Source of the DNA: Circinella umbellata
Taxonomy: Eukaryota > Mucoromycota > Mucoromycetes > Mucorales > Lichtheimiaceae
DNA: 64,000 nt
Direction of reading: 5' to 3'
Assembly: GCA_025093555.1 (NCBI GenBank)
Contig: JAIWNF010000023.1
Location: forward strand, 372,001-436,000
Shown: positions 37,928 to 49,753 of the stretch, in pieces
How positions within the stretch are numbered: position 1 is the first letter of the stretch
How the letters are laid out: each line of letters opens with the position of its first letter
Notes under the pieces: model-generated
Seen by the model: the letters and a program-made list of their open reading frames with translations, nothing else
Database searches by the model: none
Told to the model about the DNA's origin: nothing
Position numbers and translations under genes: made by a program

Positions 37928-37972
37928 AGAAAAAAAGAAAAAATAAAAATATCTCTCTTCTCTCTTTTCAAC

Positions 37973-38243
37973 CATGCCCAGCAGCTCGTCAATGAATCTT
38001 ATTCAAGATGGGGTGAGAAAGACTTGGTGCTTCAACCAGGAGTGGGAAGTGTTGTATGCGACAGCGGTCCACGGACCCCTCGCTGCGATGCGTATATTTA
38101 CTTGCTGTTTATTGTGAACATGTCATGCCCAGCAACTCGTCATTGGATCTTATTCAAGATGGGGTGAGAAAGACTTGGTGCTTCAACCAGGAGTGGGAAG
38201 CGTTGTATGCGACAGCGGTCCACGGGCCCCTCGCTGCGATGCG
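37973..38243 (+). repeat. Two direct copies of a 120-bp coding-like unit
   Basis: Copy 1 (37973-38092) and copy 2 (38124-38243) are near-identical and separated by 31 bp (period 151). Both translate from ATGCCCAGC to a similar peptide containing LIQDGVRKTWCFNQEWE and YATAVHGPLAAMR. The preserved frame and the higher G+C than the surroundings suggest the start of a transposon-encoded or host protein that was locally duplicated. The family is not recognised. Confidence 0.8.
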
Positions 38244-38939
38244 CTGACAGCACTTGATGCAGCAAGGAATTGTAGATAAGATACGTTTTATTTTATTTTT
38301 ATCTTCTTTTTTAAAAAGAAAAAAAAATCATGCTGTCTCTTTAATATATTTATAACTTTCTTGATTATCTACGTAGTGACCAACACAGTCGATCGCTAGT
38401 GGTACCAAGACCTTTAAAAACGAATAGCAGCACGGGATATGTAGCTATGGAAGCTGGTGGATTTTTGAAGAAAGAGCAACCAAAGGTATAACTACCAAAT
38501 TACTATAGATGGGGTGCTGTGACTTTTTCATGTGACTAAACGATTGTGTGGGACTCGCGAACGGAATATTCATTCCTCTTAGTTTGCAGACAAGACGTTG
38601 ACCAGTCTCATTCAGGAAATTGCTATGCAAACTATAACACTTTTTAGCATGTATTCTATACTTCAAATAAATATCTCTCGACGCTTACATACATCTTTTC
38701 ATTGTTGATGCCTTTTGTTTTTGTATTGAACTCATGTTATTTACACTAGTTAAACAGAAAATTACACTCAGTGTGCAAGAGTCATATTGAACCCTGAAAT
38801 TTTTTATTGGCAGAGTCTGAAAAATGATTTCCTTCCCCCAATTTTTATATTTTTTAACAAACAACCATGCGACAGCAACGCTGACCCCCATATCAGTAAC
38901 AGGAATAAAACAACAACACCACCATTTCAAACCTGAAAA

Positions 38940-39430
38940 TAAATTGTCTACTCTATGCTGATGATTTCGCATTAGTTGGAAAGCCAGCTGAAATAAAAAA
39001 CCTGTTAACATTATGTGAAGAGTATAGCTATGAGGTTGGTTTCCGATGGAGCCCTGTCAAATGTGTCATAGTACAAAACCCACGATCCCCAACAACATTT
39101 AAATTATATGAGCTACCAATACCAACAAAAAACAATCTTACGTACATACCTTGGTGTCCCAATTAACTACGTACAGTGGCAACACTGACAACAAACAACT
39201 AATAAAAAAAGAATGCAGCTTCAGCGGAGACCAGCATGTATATACTCTCCTCAATAAGTGGTCTTAACCTTTCTGGACTCTCCTGCCTTCTTTTTACTCA
39301 ACTATATTCTCAATTCATCAGACCAAAACTGGAATACGGGTTTAGTCATCACATCAAAGATAAGTTAGTAAAATATATGAATGCTGAAAATATTATTATT
39401 AGACAAGTAACAACGAAATGGTTTTTTTGA
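38940..39430 (+). mobile_element. Non-LTR retrotransposon (LINE) reverse-transcriptase fragment
   Basis: The frame from 38940 reads CLLYADDFALVGKPAEIKNL, the reverse-transcriptase catalytic YADD motif of LINE-type elements, followed by the expected SPVKC region. After a frameshift near 39140, YLGVPINY appears, then ILSSISGLNLSGLSCLL and IRPKLEYGF (39236-39360), the conserved block that follows the catalytic palm. Stops and at least two frameshifts mark it as dead. Decayed upstream palm sequence may extend to about 38700. No poly-A tail or target-site duplication was found. Confidence 0.85.
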
Positions 39431-40693
39431 TAAACTATCAATCAATATAAGCGTGAGAATGTGAAAAAGCCCAAGAGGCTTTCTGATTAAATATGCCAAG
39501 CTGTTGAAAAAATTATTTAATAAATGATAATGATTCGTTAACTGTTGGCTGCAAGCTGCAACCATAAATTAGTCAAAATCTACCAAGTCCTTAATCCCTG
39601 TCGGCGTTATATATTTTCATACATGAGTAGTAGATAGTAATATCATTCATTGAAATCAATAAAGTATATACGCATCGTGTGTAGAAAAAGTATAGTAGGC
39701 CTTGAATAAGTTACACTGCATAGTAAAAAAAACCAACTTTACCATGCTTTAAACAAAAAATGACGCCACTTGCTTAAAAAAAATTATAGCTTAAATAATA
39801 CCAAATGCCAACGTTTTTTTTGAGGTTGTACAAAAGAAACAAATGACCTGCGTGGTGTTTATTTTTAATTTTTTATAACTCAAATTGATATCATAATTCT
39901 TTCTTTTATAAACGTTAATTAGAATAATAAACAATATTTTAGATATCATGATTTATTATTATTTGAAAGTGATTCTAAGATTATTATTATTTGGGGGGGA
40001 AGGAATGAATATTAGTACAACGTTAACAATAAGCTTTAGATATATAAAAAGAAAAAACAATAAATAAAAATAAATATATATATAAATATTGTAACTAAAC
40101 TTTTGAGTTACTCGATTGAAGTGCGTGTTACAACAAAAAAGCAGAACAGCTCGTGTATTCCCAAAAGAAGGATAAGTCGGGAATAAATTTTTTGTTGTTA
40201 AAGGTCTGGAATTATAAGGCCTAAAAAAGAGTCGATCTCGGGATTTAGAAAGCAATTTACTATTATTTGTTGCACCAATGACCCTTAAAGGGAATACCAG
40301 CTAATATATTCAACCAACCTTCTTTTTGAAATATCTTTATTACCCTTTCCCATATTCTTTTTTGATATATATTATTATTATTAGTATTATTATTACTCCT
40401 CCTGCTTTTTCATAACTCCCCCCAATTAGCTCCACTCCAAAATAATAATAGTAATAAACCTGGTTTTTTTTCTTCTTTTCAAATAAACTCTCTTTCCGTT
40501 CTTTCAAAACCATTTCCCCTTAACTTGCCCTTCCCCCTCCCCCCTTCTTCTTTTTCTAACTACTTCTTTAACTATTTTCCTCTCTCTCGACACTTAAAAC
40601 AATAGGAATATTCTCTTACCCCTCCCTTCCTCCTCATTTGTAATAAGCCTTGCTTTTTAGCGCTAATATAAACTCTATATTTTATCTTTCGCC
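39431..40693. other. Intergenic region upstream of the 772-aa gene
   Basis: AT-rich sequence; the last 250 bp is pyrimidine-rich (CT and C runs at 40490-40640), typical of a promoter and 5' UTR. No gene or further transposon motif was recognised. Confidence 0.55.
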
Positions 40694-43143
40694 ATGAGTG
40701 GCGACGACGATCTTTCGAGTGTCAATCAACAACAACCGACACCCCCTAAATCGTCCATACGCCTTGCTAGCAATTCACCCATGAATCAGATGATTGCAAT
40801 GCACAATCCCATTCAACTAGCTGCCATCTCCAACTATAAGCTTGCGCAGCTAACCTTTGCTGCCCCTGACTTGGATTCTATGCGAAAAACTGCATTGATA
40901 AAGAATATGCTTGATGTATTATATGATGACACCCCTCCAGAATGGCTGGACCAAATGACACGCTGGTCGTTTTTCACTCCTGAGTAAGTTAATAATTATT
41001 TTATAGGTGTTAATAATCATCATTAAGAACGATTGAAAAAAACACACATCCTATATATATATATATATATTTGATGATCTAATAATAATAATAATAATAA
41101 ATTATATATATTAGATCTTTAGGCGACATGACACAAGAAACATTAGAAGAAATGTTCGCACAATACGCACAGACCATTGAAGCTTTTCAACCATTGGATA
41201 TGGATTATGATGATGGAGATGATGTAGATGATCATGAAATGTGGTTAAGTGATCATGATGATGAAATCGAAGACCCAATCAATACAAGTGGATCATCCAT
41301 GTCTGAACCATCTATATTTTCACAACCACATGCTACCCTTTCATCCGATACCTTACAACCTGTACCTAATATCACCACAACTACTACTAATAATTCACTT
41401 CCTCCATCACCCGTCGCTTCGCTGGTCGAGAAACCATTACCCAAAGCACCATTAAATACACAACAACAACAATATCAATATGTATCATCACAACCCCCAA
41501 CACCAACAGACGAATATCCACAACCAATAACAACAACAGCAGCAGTAGCAGCAGCAGTACGACGAAAAAGTCTTACTCCATCTCTTCGTAAAAATAGACT
41601 TAGCTGGACTAGTGATACAGGAGTATTACCAGCAGGTTCCGGTGTTGTTCAAAATATGGCAAGCGAGTTAATGAACTTGTTCGATATGGAATTTTCGGTA
41701 GATATCAAACTCAACACTGCACCTAAACTTCCAGAATTGCCATTCCCCAAAGATCGTCACAATAATGATACATCACGCCAATCCCATCGATATTCAGTGG
41801 ATTCATTAATGGGACTTATTCCAACATTTGAAACTTTTACAATTGATGATGATCCCTATTTCCAAGCAGCACAAACACAGAACAGAAAAAGTCGATTATC
41901 ACAATCATGGACACGACAAATGACATTCCCTCCACCACCAACAAATCCTCCACCTTTTGGTCCGCGTCAATCAAGTAAACGTCGATCATCTAGTTTTCCA
42001 CCACTGGATGGTGCACCAACACCTCCACAACGATCATCTTCATTAAAATATAGAGAACAACGTAAACATCAACAAACCATGGGTAATGTATCGGGTTCTG
42101 TTGAGGAACTTAAACAAGGTGGTATCAAATCTAAAAGCTCAGAATTTTTAGCCACTTTTAAAAATGCTCTTGGAAATAATCATCACCATGACAAGTCGAC
42201 CCAACAACAAGCCATCGGAATTGATTCTGAACAAATATCGAAAAAGAAATCTATTCGTAAATTACCATCTTTTTTAAAAGGAAACAAGAAACGTGGATCC
42301 ACCACAAAAAAAGAATTGATTAACAACGACTCTTCATCTTCCGTTATTACTACTATTACTTCGCCTACTTCGCCTACTTCTTCACCTGTATCTTCTAATA
42401 CTATTACAACACATAATAATAGTAGTAATAGTTTAACTGTACCACAATCACAATCACAATCACAACAACAACAACAACAAGATGAGCAAAGAACATCCGT
42501 TAGTTCTATTGTTTCATCCTCATCTTCTTGGTCATCCACCTCAGAAGTCATGATTGTACGAAAGGCATCATTAATGAGGAGGAATCAACAGCAGCAACAA
42601 CAACCACACAATGTAACAAATAACAATCATGCAACTGAAACAATAAATAATGGTAATAGTAATAACACATCCGTCAAACGACGTAGTTACACAGTCGCAC
42701 GTCCAGTTGTTGTTGAAGCACAAGATCTTCGAAGAGCACGATCATTAGGACATAGATACCCCGCTAACCGTAATAAACGTCGTTCATCCTTATTGATGGA
42801 AAAAACGGCTTCCAAACAAGCCAATTTACAGCAACAACAACAACAGCAACAACTCTCAGAAAAAGAAGGTTCAAATCGTCCCAAGTCAGCATTTGTCAAA
42901 ATTGGTAGTGGTTTCAAAGCAAAGAAACGAAGACAGGAACGTCGATCCAAAGAATTCAACAGACGATCCACTATTTCAAATAATAATAAACCGGTGTTGA
43001 TGATTGATACGAATCTTGTAGATCAAGCAATACATGAAGAGGGTGATAATGATAATAATAATAATAATAATAATAATGGGAATAACACATTTGTAAAAAG
43101 AATGGCAACTTTGGGACGACGTATGCGATTACAACGAGTCTAA
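40694..43143 (+). CDS. Large low-complexity protein, unknown function
   Basis: Two exons (40694-40983 and 41115-43143) join in frame to 772 aa. The most ordered part is near the N-terminus (about 45-130): a helical segment with KLAQLTFAAPDLDSMRKTAL and LYDDTPPEWLDQMTRWSFFT, spanning the intron and continuing to EEMFAQYAQTIEAF. An acidic stretch follows (DYDDGDDVDDHE), then Pro/Ser/Gln-rich linkers containing short basic and Arg-Arg-Ser motifs (RRKSL, KRRSSS, RRRSS-type) that look like AGC-kinase sites, and a very basic C-terminus (KRMATLGRRMRLQRV). It may be a cytoskeletal or signalling scaffold, but no domain was recognised. The minus-strand frames are shadows of Asn and Gln repeats. Confidence 0.75.
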
Positions 43144-43553
43144 TAATGTTTACCTTACACACTTTTTTTTTCACTCGATACAAACAAACAAAAAAAAAAA
43201 ACTCCACCACGATTTCCAATCCGCCACTGCACACACACACATTTATATACACCATTATATATTATAATTATAATTTATCCCATCATTTGTTTGCATTTTT
43301 TTTTGAGGGTGCCATAAAAAAAATAATTAATGATGAAAAAGCCTTAAATTATTTATTTATTTAATCATCTTTTACACTTGATTTGTTCGAAATTACATCA
43401 TGATTATTGTTAAAAAAAAGTTTAAATTTCTTGTTTTCTTTGTTTTATAAATACGTAATTACATTGATCAATATATATTTTTTTGTATTGGGGGGAGGGG
43501 GAGGGGGAGAGATACTTATAATATTATTGTACAAGAGGATAATTTATGATGAT
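43144..43553. other. Convergent 3' intergenic region
   Basis: AT-rich 3' sequence between convergent genes, with a G-rich run near 43490-43510. No gene was seen. Confidence 0.6.
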
Positions 43554-43859
43554 TTAACAGATAATTGATTTATATTGCCTATTTGGCATATTAATTTGAT
43601 AATGGGCTGGCACAACGTAAAGACTTCCTGTACAATCATTATTTGACCAAAGGCTACAGTGTGTGGCACCCATGTTTTGTGCACTGTGAGCAGGAAATTG
43701 GCTTGGAAACTCTGTACAACGATGATCTCGACTTAGTAAACCTGATCGAGTCTTGCTATCATCAGCATGCAATACAACACCAGCTGGTGGTTTATATTTC
43801 GCTAATGTTCCATAGACAGTGGTAATCAATAATAAAAATAATGGTAACAGCAACGTCAT
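43554..43859 (-). CDS. Small secreted cysteine-containing protein
   Basis: A single exon encodes 101 aa. Residues 1-20 form a clear signal peptide (MTLLLPLFLLLITTVYGTLA). The mature part has four cysteines (48, 68, 76 and 101), the last being the C-terminal residue, with the local pattern HC.LWSNNDC.GSLYVV. This resembles small fungal secreted proteins with a crystallin-like or lectin-like fold, where a Cys-X-Leu-Trp strand and a terminal Cys are common; that link is inference from pattern only. Two disulfides would be possible. It could be a cell-wall or effector-like protein. It lies convergent to the 772-aa gene and upstream of ARG4 on the same strand side. Confidence 0.68.
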   Translation of the reverse strand: MTLLLPLFLLLITTVYGTLAKYKPPAGVVLHADDSKTRSGLLSRDHRCTEFPSQFPAHSAQNMGATHCSLWSNNDCTGSLYVVPAHYQINMPNRQYKSIIC

Positions 43860-44310
43860 TCTTTTTTTTTTGGCTTATTCGATATTTGAAAGAAGAAAAA
43901 GAAGGTAGATTAGAAATTGATTTGAGAATTCTTCTTCTTTTTTTTTTTTTTTTACCCTTGATAATATAACTATCATAGCCATTAAAAGTAGATAAAACAA
44001 GGGTAATAACGAACTCCTTTTATCCCTTCGTTTAATCCACCCCACATTTTATTGAACCTTTATGAATCATTTTTTTTTAATTTTTCACCCTTCGACTACC
44101 TTCTTTTTTCTTTCTAGCTTCTTCTCTTTAATAATAGTTGAACATTCTCTATAAAAAAAATGAATACCCTCGTACCCATAACCCATACATTTAATGTTCC
44201 TTTTTTTTTTGGCTGTATATGTACAAAAACACAATCTTCAATATTGTAATTTTTTTATTTTTTTTATATATTCATAAATAGAGTTTTTTTTTTAATAGAA
44301 AAAAAAAAAC
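43860..44310. other. Intergenic region between secreted-protein gene and ARG4
   Basis: Poly-T, poly-A and CT-rich sequence serving as the upstream region of the secreted-protein gene and the 3' region of ARG4. No gene was seen. Confidence 0.6.
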
Positions 44311-45999
44311 TTAATGCTTGGGTCGAGATTCAGCAAGCCAGTTTTGAAGTTTCTTAATTTGTTCTTGAACAGCAGGTCGGCTAGTACCACCAGGTGCTGT
44401 TCGGTTATCAATACTAGTTTCATAACTCCAAACCTTTGAAACATCGTCAGTGAATGAAGGATGAAGAGTCTTTAAGTCTTCAACACTCAAATCATGCAAT
44501 TGACAGTTACGATCTTCAGCCATCTTGACAGCAGCACCAGAGATATGATGAGTTTCACGGAATGGTACGCCCTTGCGAACAAGGTATTCAGCCAAATCAG
44601 TGGCAAGCATATCAGCACTAAGACTGGCACGCATGTTTTCAGGGAAAATCTAGTGTTTATAATATATTTAATTCATTTGCTCTTTTCCTTTCCCCTTATC
44701 CCTTTAAATAACATGAATGATAAATTATACATACGTTCATGGTGCTCAAAACACCGGCGGTGATTTGAAGCGAACCAGATAAAGTGTCAGCAGCATCGAA
44801 CATGGGCTCCTTATCTTCTTGAAGATCCTTGTTGTATGTGCTTGGAATACCCTTGTATGACATCATGAAGCCAGACATCTATATTAAAACCAAATTGTTT
44901 AGTTCTCATACTTTACTTTATCCATTTCCAGAAAAAAAATAACTTATTTCATATACATACGCCACCAAAGACACGACCACTTTTGCCACGCAATAATTCC
45001 AAACTATCAGGATTCTTCTTTTGAGGCATCAAACTAGAACCTGTGCTATAAGCATCAGCCAACTTGACAAAACCAAATTCACTGCTAGAATAAATAATAA
45101 GATCTTCAGCAATACGAGAAATATGAACCATAGTCAAACTAGCCCAGAATAAAAATTCGGCAACAAAATCACGATCGCTGACAGCATAAAGAGAGTTATT
45201 AATTATTCCCTTGAAACCAAGTTCCTTACAAAGGAATTCACGGTCAATGTTGAAAGCGTGACCGGCCAAAGCACCCGAACCGAGAGGAAGAACATTAAGA
45301 CGTCCAATAAGTTGTTCTAAACGTTCAGCATCAGCTTGCCACAACCAAGCATAAGATAACAGAAAGTGAGACCAACGAATAGGTTGAGCGCGCTATAATA
45401 AAATATCATGTTGCATTAATATTCCCAAACTTTTTCTTCTCTGTTTTATATCTTATCCATGAATCCAACTTTTTTTTTTCCTCCCTTCCCACCAAAATGA
45501 TTATATATTAAATATTAACCTGCAAATGAGTATAACCAGGAATTAAAACATCAATTTCCTTTTCAGCACGTGCAACAGTCATAGCAATAAGTTCCTTTAA
45601 ATGACCCAAAATCATGCTAGCTTCGTCACGAAGCCAAAGACGCATATCGGTAGCGACTTGATCGTTACGGCTACGACCTGTATGAAGCTTACCAGCGACC
45701 GAACCCACAATTTCACCAAGACGACGTTCATTAGCAGTGTGAATATCTTCGTCCCCTTCCTTGATTTCAAACTTGCCACTTTTCCATTCTTCCATAACTT
45801 TGGCAAGACCGGAACAAAGTTGTTCACATTCTTCTTGAGTGATAATGTTATTTTTGGCCAAAGCTTTGCTATAGGCCATAGAACCAGTTAAATCAGCGGC
45901 ATACATACGTTTGTCGAAATGAATGGAAGCATTGAAAGCATCCATAAGAGGGTCAACAGCACCGGTAAATCGTCCTCCCCAAAGTTTCTTTCCACTCAT
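44311..45999 (-). CDS. ARG4: Argininosuccinate lyase
   Basis: Four exons (45999-45520, 45392-44961, 44878-44735 and 44649-44311), all joined at phase 0, give 464 aa, the same length as the human enzyme. It cleaves argininosuccinate into arginine and fumarate, the last step of arginine synthesis, as a homotetramer. The start [13 protein letters not shown], the segment [13 protein letters not shown] (about 115-127) and the fumarate-lyase signature [12 protein letters not shown] (about 281-292), with the catalytic serine in the flexible loop, are all intact. The active-site histidine region [15 protein letters not shown] spans the first intron. No mitochondrial presequence is seen, which fits a cytosolic location. 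The C-terminus ([10 protein letters not shown]) is typical. Confidence 0.97.
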
Positions 46000-46454
46000 G
46001 ATAAAATATTTAGGTTTTGTATATAATAAAAAAAGAAATGAAAAAGGAAAAATGTTTTTTTTTTTTTTTTGGCTTTTCTGCCTGTCAAGGATTGAGGGTA
46101 TTGTGACTCACGAAGCACGCGTGTCGGTGTTTTAGACTAAAATAGATGTCTGGACTTTTTAGTAAAGAATAAGAGTAAAAAAAATTGTGTCTCGCCTAGT
46201 TACTTCCCAGTCAGACTTCACGTCGGTGCTGTACTGATCCGTCTATACGTATGATAAATGTTATATTAGTTTGCTTTTATCGATTATGATAAAATAAACA
46301 CCAAATAAAAAAAAAGTAATAATTACCAGTCGGGGCATAGTAGTATTGAAAATAGTGTCAAGATCTTGTCTTATGTATTTGATATTTTTGGAGCTTGTAC
46401 GGGAGAAAGGGAATATAGGTTCTCCAGTAGTCGAGAGAAGAGATGATATGATAA

Positions 46455-46870
46455 TTAAGCCAATATTAAACGTCCCAACAGCTCGCGAGCCATAGCTGTA
46501 CTATTGTTAGTACGATGTGGACAATGAGTATTGTTACAAGTTTTGGCACCATTAACCTTGACCAAATTGTCCTTTCTTCGGTATATGTAATTGGATACGT
46601 AACCTTTGAAAACAGTAAATGGGCAGACAGTGGGGCTGAGGTAGTTTATGGAATACTAGATTGACCTGCACCTATGGGTATATGAAAAGAATAATAATAT
46701 TTACAAGGTGATAATGGGGTTGTGGCAATAACTGAAAAACCCCAGTATAGGGAAGTGGGGCTGAGGTACTCGTCGACTTCAATTACTTTATCATGTTCGC
46801 ATTGTTTTGCTGCGGCTTGGACTTTCTTAGTACTTCTTCTGTGTCCTTTTATTGAAGAATTCTTATGAGA
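46455..46870 (-). pseudogene. C-terminal remnant of a transposase-like zinc-ribbon protein
   Basis: A minus-strand frame (from about 46870) reads KGHRRSTKKVQAAAKQCEHD and then VIEVDEYLSPT. If the segment between two 14-bp direct repeats (46630-46643 and 46755-46768) is skipped, it continues in frame to YRRKDNLVKVNGAKTCNN, THCPHR and ARELLGRLILA, ending at TAA (46457-46455). A basic helix, a conserved 'VDEY' strand and a Cys-pair ribbon at the extreme C-terminus is the layout of OrfB/TnpB-type and Fanzor proteins, which are common in Mucoromycota. The usual terminal 'RDVNAARN' block is not present, so the assignment is tentative. Confidence 0.35.
46630..46768. repeat. 14-bp direct repeat flanking a 111-bp insert
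   Basis: GTGGGGCTGAGGTA occurs perfectly at 46630-46643 and 46755-46768. Removing one copy plus the insert (125 bp) restores the flanking reading frame. Confidence 0.75.
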
Positions 46871-47819
46871 TATGATTTTTCTATAAAAAGTGATGTGTAC
46901 ATAATTATTATGTATTCTTATCATGGTACAGCAAGATAAGCAATGGTATACCTTAGCTACCAAGCGCTAAAACTACGAATCATATTGGCACTCTAACTCT
47001 GTTTACCATTTCACGTCGTATTTTGGCGACAAGCTTTTGTGGGCTAATTTACCTAGCAAACTTCTGGTTTTACGGTGACAATTCAAGCTGTCACGGTTTA
47101 TTTCCTCTTTTTTTTTTTTAACTGATATCAATTGACCCAACTCATAGTATTATATTGATGATAATGATGTTATTTGAAGTTAGCCATGTTGTTACTTCTT
47201 AATTATTTTTATATTCAAAAGAACAAGATTTGTGTCTTATTTTCAAGAAAAGAAGGACAAATAAATAAAAAAAAATTATATGGGACACTAAATAGGAGTA
47301 AGTAAGATTAAGTAAGAGTAAGAAAGGGTAAAATCAGTAAGAGTGGTAGAGAACAGAACCATTTTAAAAAAATGATCTACACTCTTAACTCATAGTATGA
47401 GATCAGTTTCTTAAGCTGTAAATTTGAGACAATTGAGCTGAAAGTAAAATAACATATAAATAATAGATATACCTTATTCTCTACAAAATAATAGCAGATG
47501 AATGTTATTAATAATAGAATAAGTAATACAAAAAGTTATATTCTTTTTAGAAGCCAAAAAAAAACAAAAAAAGGTTATCCTGTATTCATCTTTTTTTTCG
47601 GAGTATCGTTACTACTGGAAAAAGATCTTCCTCTTAGAGTCTTAAAGAAGAACAGTGTACTATATACTGTCCTACTCTAGTTAATACCTGATCCACTCTT
47701 ACTTCTATAGATAAAGCCACCAAAAGAAAAAAAACATTACATATCTCTAGTTTATTCATAGTATAACAATAAATTTGTCTATTATGTTCTTTTACTTCTA
47801 TAACAACACTAATAAACAT

Positions 47820-48315
47820 CTAATTGCTTGCAAGATCAGCGAAACTGGGAATATAATAAGTAGGCTTGATTTTGTTATTAGGAGATAACATTTCTTCTTT
47901 GCTAGTGATACCTATTTATTTTTGAATTGATGCGAAAAAAGAAACAAAAATAGTTAAAAAAAATATTGCGTACCTATAAAATTTTTATTTTCAAGCTATT
48001 ACCTGTCAAAACACAAAGAGTTTCAATTCCTCCTTGATTTCCGAAATCAATATCTGTATCTAAACGATCACCAATCATGACAGTTTTACAAGGTTGAAGA
48101 TTATATCTATAAATCACACACATACCAACCAATTAAAAGATAGTAAGTAAAAATTGATGCAAATATTTATAAGCTAAAGAAAGATAAGTTAACTTACTCT
48201 GCAAAAATAGTTTCCATCATATTTAATGCTGGTTTTCCAAGAATAGCTTCTGGTTGTCTATTTAATGCTTTGATGATAGGCATAGCAATTGAACCAGCAC
48301 CTTATGGGAAATTTA

Positions 48316-48371
<56 letters not shown>

Positions 48372-49526
48372 AAACAAATTAGTAAAATTCGTAATCATTC
48401 GGCCATACGTAAGTGCTTGTGTTGAATGACGGACTACTATAAAGTTATAGTTCTTTTTTTTTTTTTACCTGGAACAATCATGCCATTTGTAGGGAAGGTA
48501 GTATCACCATTAGTCAAGATGAATCGACAATCGGGATTTCTTTTGAGATAAGTATATGCCTTTGCATATTTGGTATAATTGACATGAAGATCCAAGCCAA
48601 TCACAACAGCACCAACCTAACCAAAAAAAAAATTCCCGTATTCTCCAGTTAGAATCCCATCCTTTCTCTTATTTGAGTCATAAAAATAATAGATGTGATA
48701 CGATCTTAAATTACCTCTGGATCATCAGGAATAGGTTCATTATTAAATACTGCATGAGCATCTTCCTATAATAGTAAATTCGTTTTTTTTAACACACGTC
48801 CCAGAAAAATGAATAAAAAATAAAAAGTAAAAAAAGCATTACCTCTCCACCACATGTACGAATACCTTCAGCATTCAATTCATCTCGAATACCTTCCATA
48901 CCCACAATATATACTTTTTTTTCTGGGGGAAAATGAACAACTTGTTTCAAATAAGCAGCAGTAGCAAAAGCAGAACTGAAAATTTCGTGCTAAGATTATA
49001 ATGCGTTAAGTAAAGAATATTTTTTTCTACTCTTCTCAGGTTCAACTATTTTTTGTTATCATGTTACATACCAAAGAAGCTTGAATACCAAAACCTTCAA
49101 GCTTTTTCAAAAATGAATTACGTGACTTGGTACTATTATTAGTTACAAAGTAAATGTTTTTGCCTGTATATTATTTTATATTATTGATTAATAAACTTTT
49201 TTTTTCTTTTGCTTTTTCGTCTCCATTGGGTTTGTGTATGTCTGTAAAGCGAGAAATTAGATATATCTCCAAGAAGTATGCTTTTCTTTTACCTTTGCTA
49301 CGTAATTCTTCCATTGCTTTTTCAACACCAGGAATGAGTTGTGTTCCTTCCCATAAAACACCTAGATAATAACAGTATGAATAACTAATTAACAAAAAAC
49401 CCGAACTTTTTTTTTTATTGTGAATTGATTCATTTAATCAAATTTCTTACCATCACAATCGAATAAAAAGTTATCAAACTTATCGACAAATTCTTTACGT
49501 TCTTCTTGAGTAATAAGTTCTTTCAT
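47820..49526 (-). CDS. PHO13: 4-nitrophenylphosphatase / phosphoglycolate phosphatase (Pho13-like HAD)
   Basis: Nine exons (49526-49451, 49361-49293, 49163-49072, 48989-48843, 48765-48715, 48616-48469, 48300-48198, 48106-48003 and 47911-47820) close in frame to 293 aa. All four HAD motifs are visible: motif I FLFDCDGVLW (about 20-29, with the nucleophile and acid/base Asp), motif II VTNNSTKS (about 56-63), the motif III lysine in LGKPALNMM (about 220), and motif IV MIGDRLDTDID (about 245-255). The long cap between motifs II and III is of the C2 type found in Pho13/PGP. The enzyme is a cytosolic metabolite-repair phosphatase that removes phosphoglycolate and related toxic side products. It is divergent from the DUF1295 gene, with 227 bp between start codons. 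Confidence 0.94.
48319..48370. repeat. (TA)n-(TG)n microsatellite inside a PHO13 intron
   Basis: About 42 nt of TA repeats followed by GT repeats lie within the intron between exons 6 and 7 (48468-48301), close to the acceptor side. Confidence 0.85.
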
Positions 49527-49753
49527 TTTTTTTGGGGGTTTGCTTTTACTTTTATTTTCGTATTTTTTTTTTGGGGGGGGACGAGGAAAGGAAGGGGTAA
49601 TAAAATAAATTAGAAGAAATAAGAAATGGATTGCTTTTTATGGAACAAAAAATAAAAGAGAGAGTGGGAGCGAGAGTTTTAAAAAATTAAAACGCATAAA
49701 AAAACAAGCTATACTTGTGTTCTTTTTTTCTTAATAAAAAAAGACTATAAATA
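49527..49753. promoter_or_regulatory. Bidirectional promoter region
   Basis: The start codons of the PHO13-like gene (minus) and the DUF1295 gene (plus) are only 227 bp apart, so both promoters must lie here. The sequence holds a G8 run near 49571-49579 and purine-rich tracts (GAGAGAGTGGGAGCGAGAG at 49657-49675). No specific factor site was identified. Confidence 0.6.

Larger units (their letters stand above)
46000..47819. other. ARG4 upstream region with transposon debris
   Basis: Besides the zinc-ribbon remnant at 46455-46870, the interval shows short AGTAAG-type tandem repetition at 47297-47341 (variants of AAGTAAGAGT) and AT-rich sequence. No other gene was recognised. Confidence 0.5.

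Noticed and set aside
42183..42971. Minus-strand poly-Cys frames
   Set aside because: They are antisense to CAA/CAG glutamine repeats of the 772-aa protein.
47297..47341. AGTAAG-type repeats as a regulatory array
   Set aside because: The units are short, degenerate and simple-sequence in nature, with no gene start nearby that they would obviously control.
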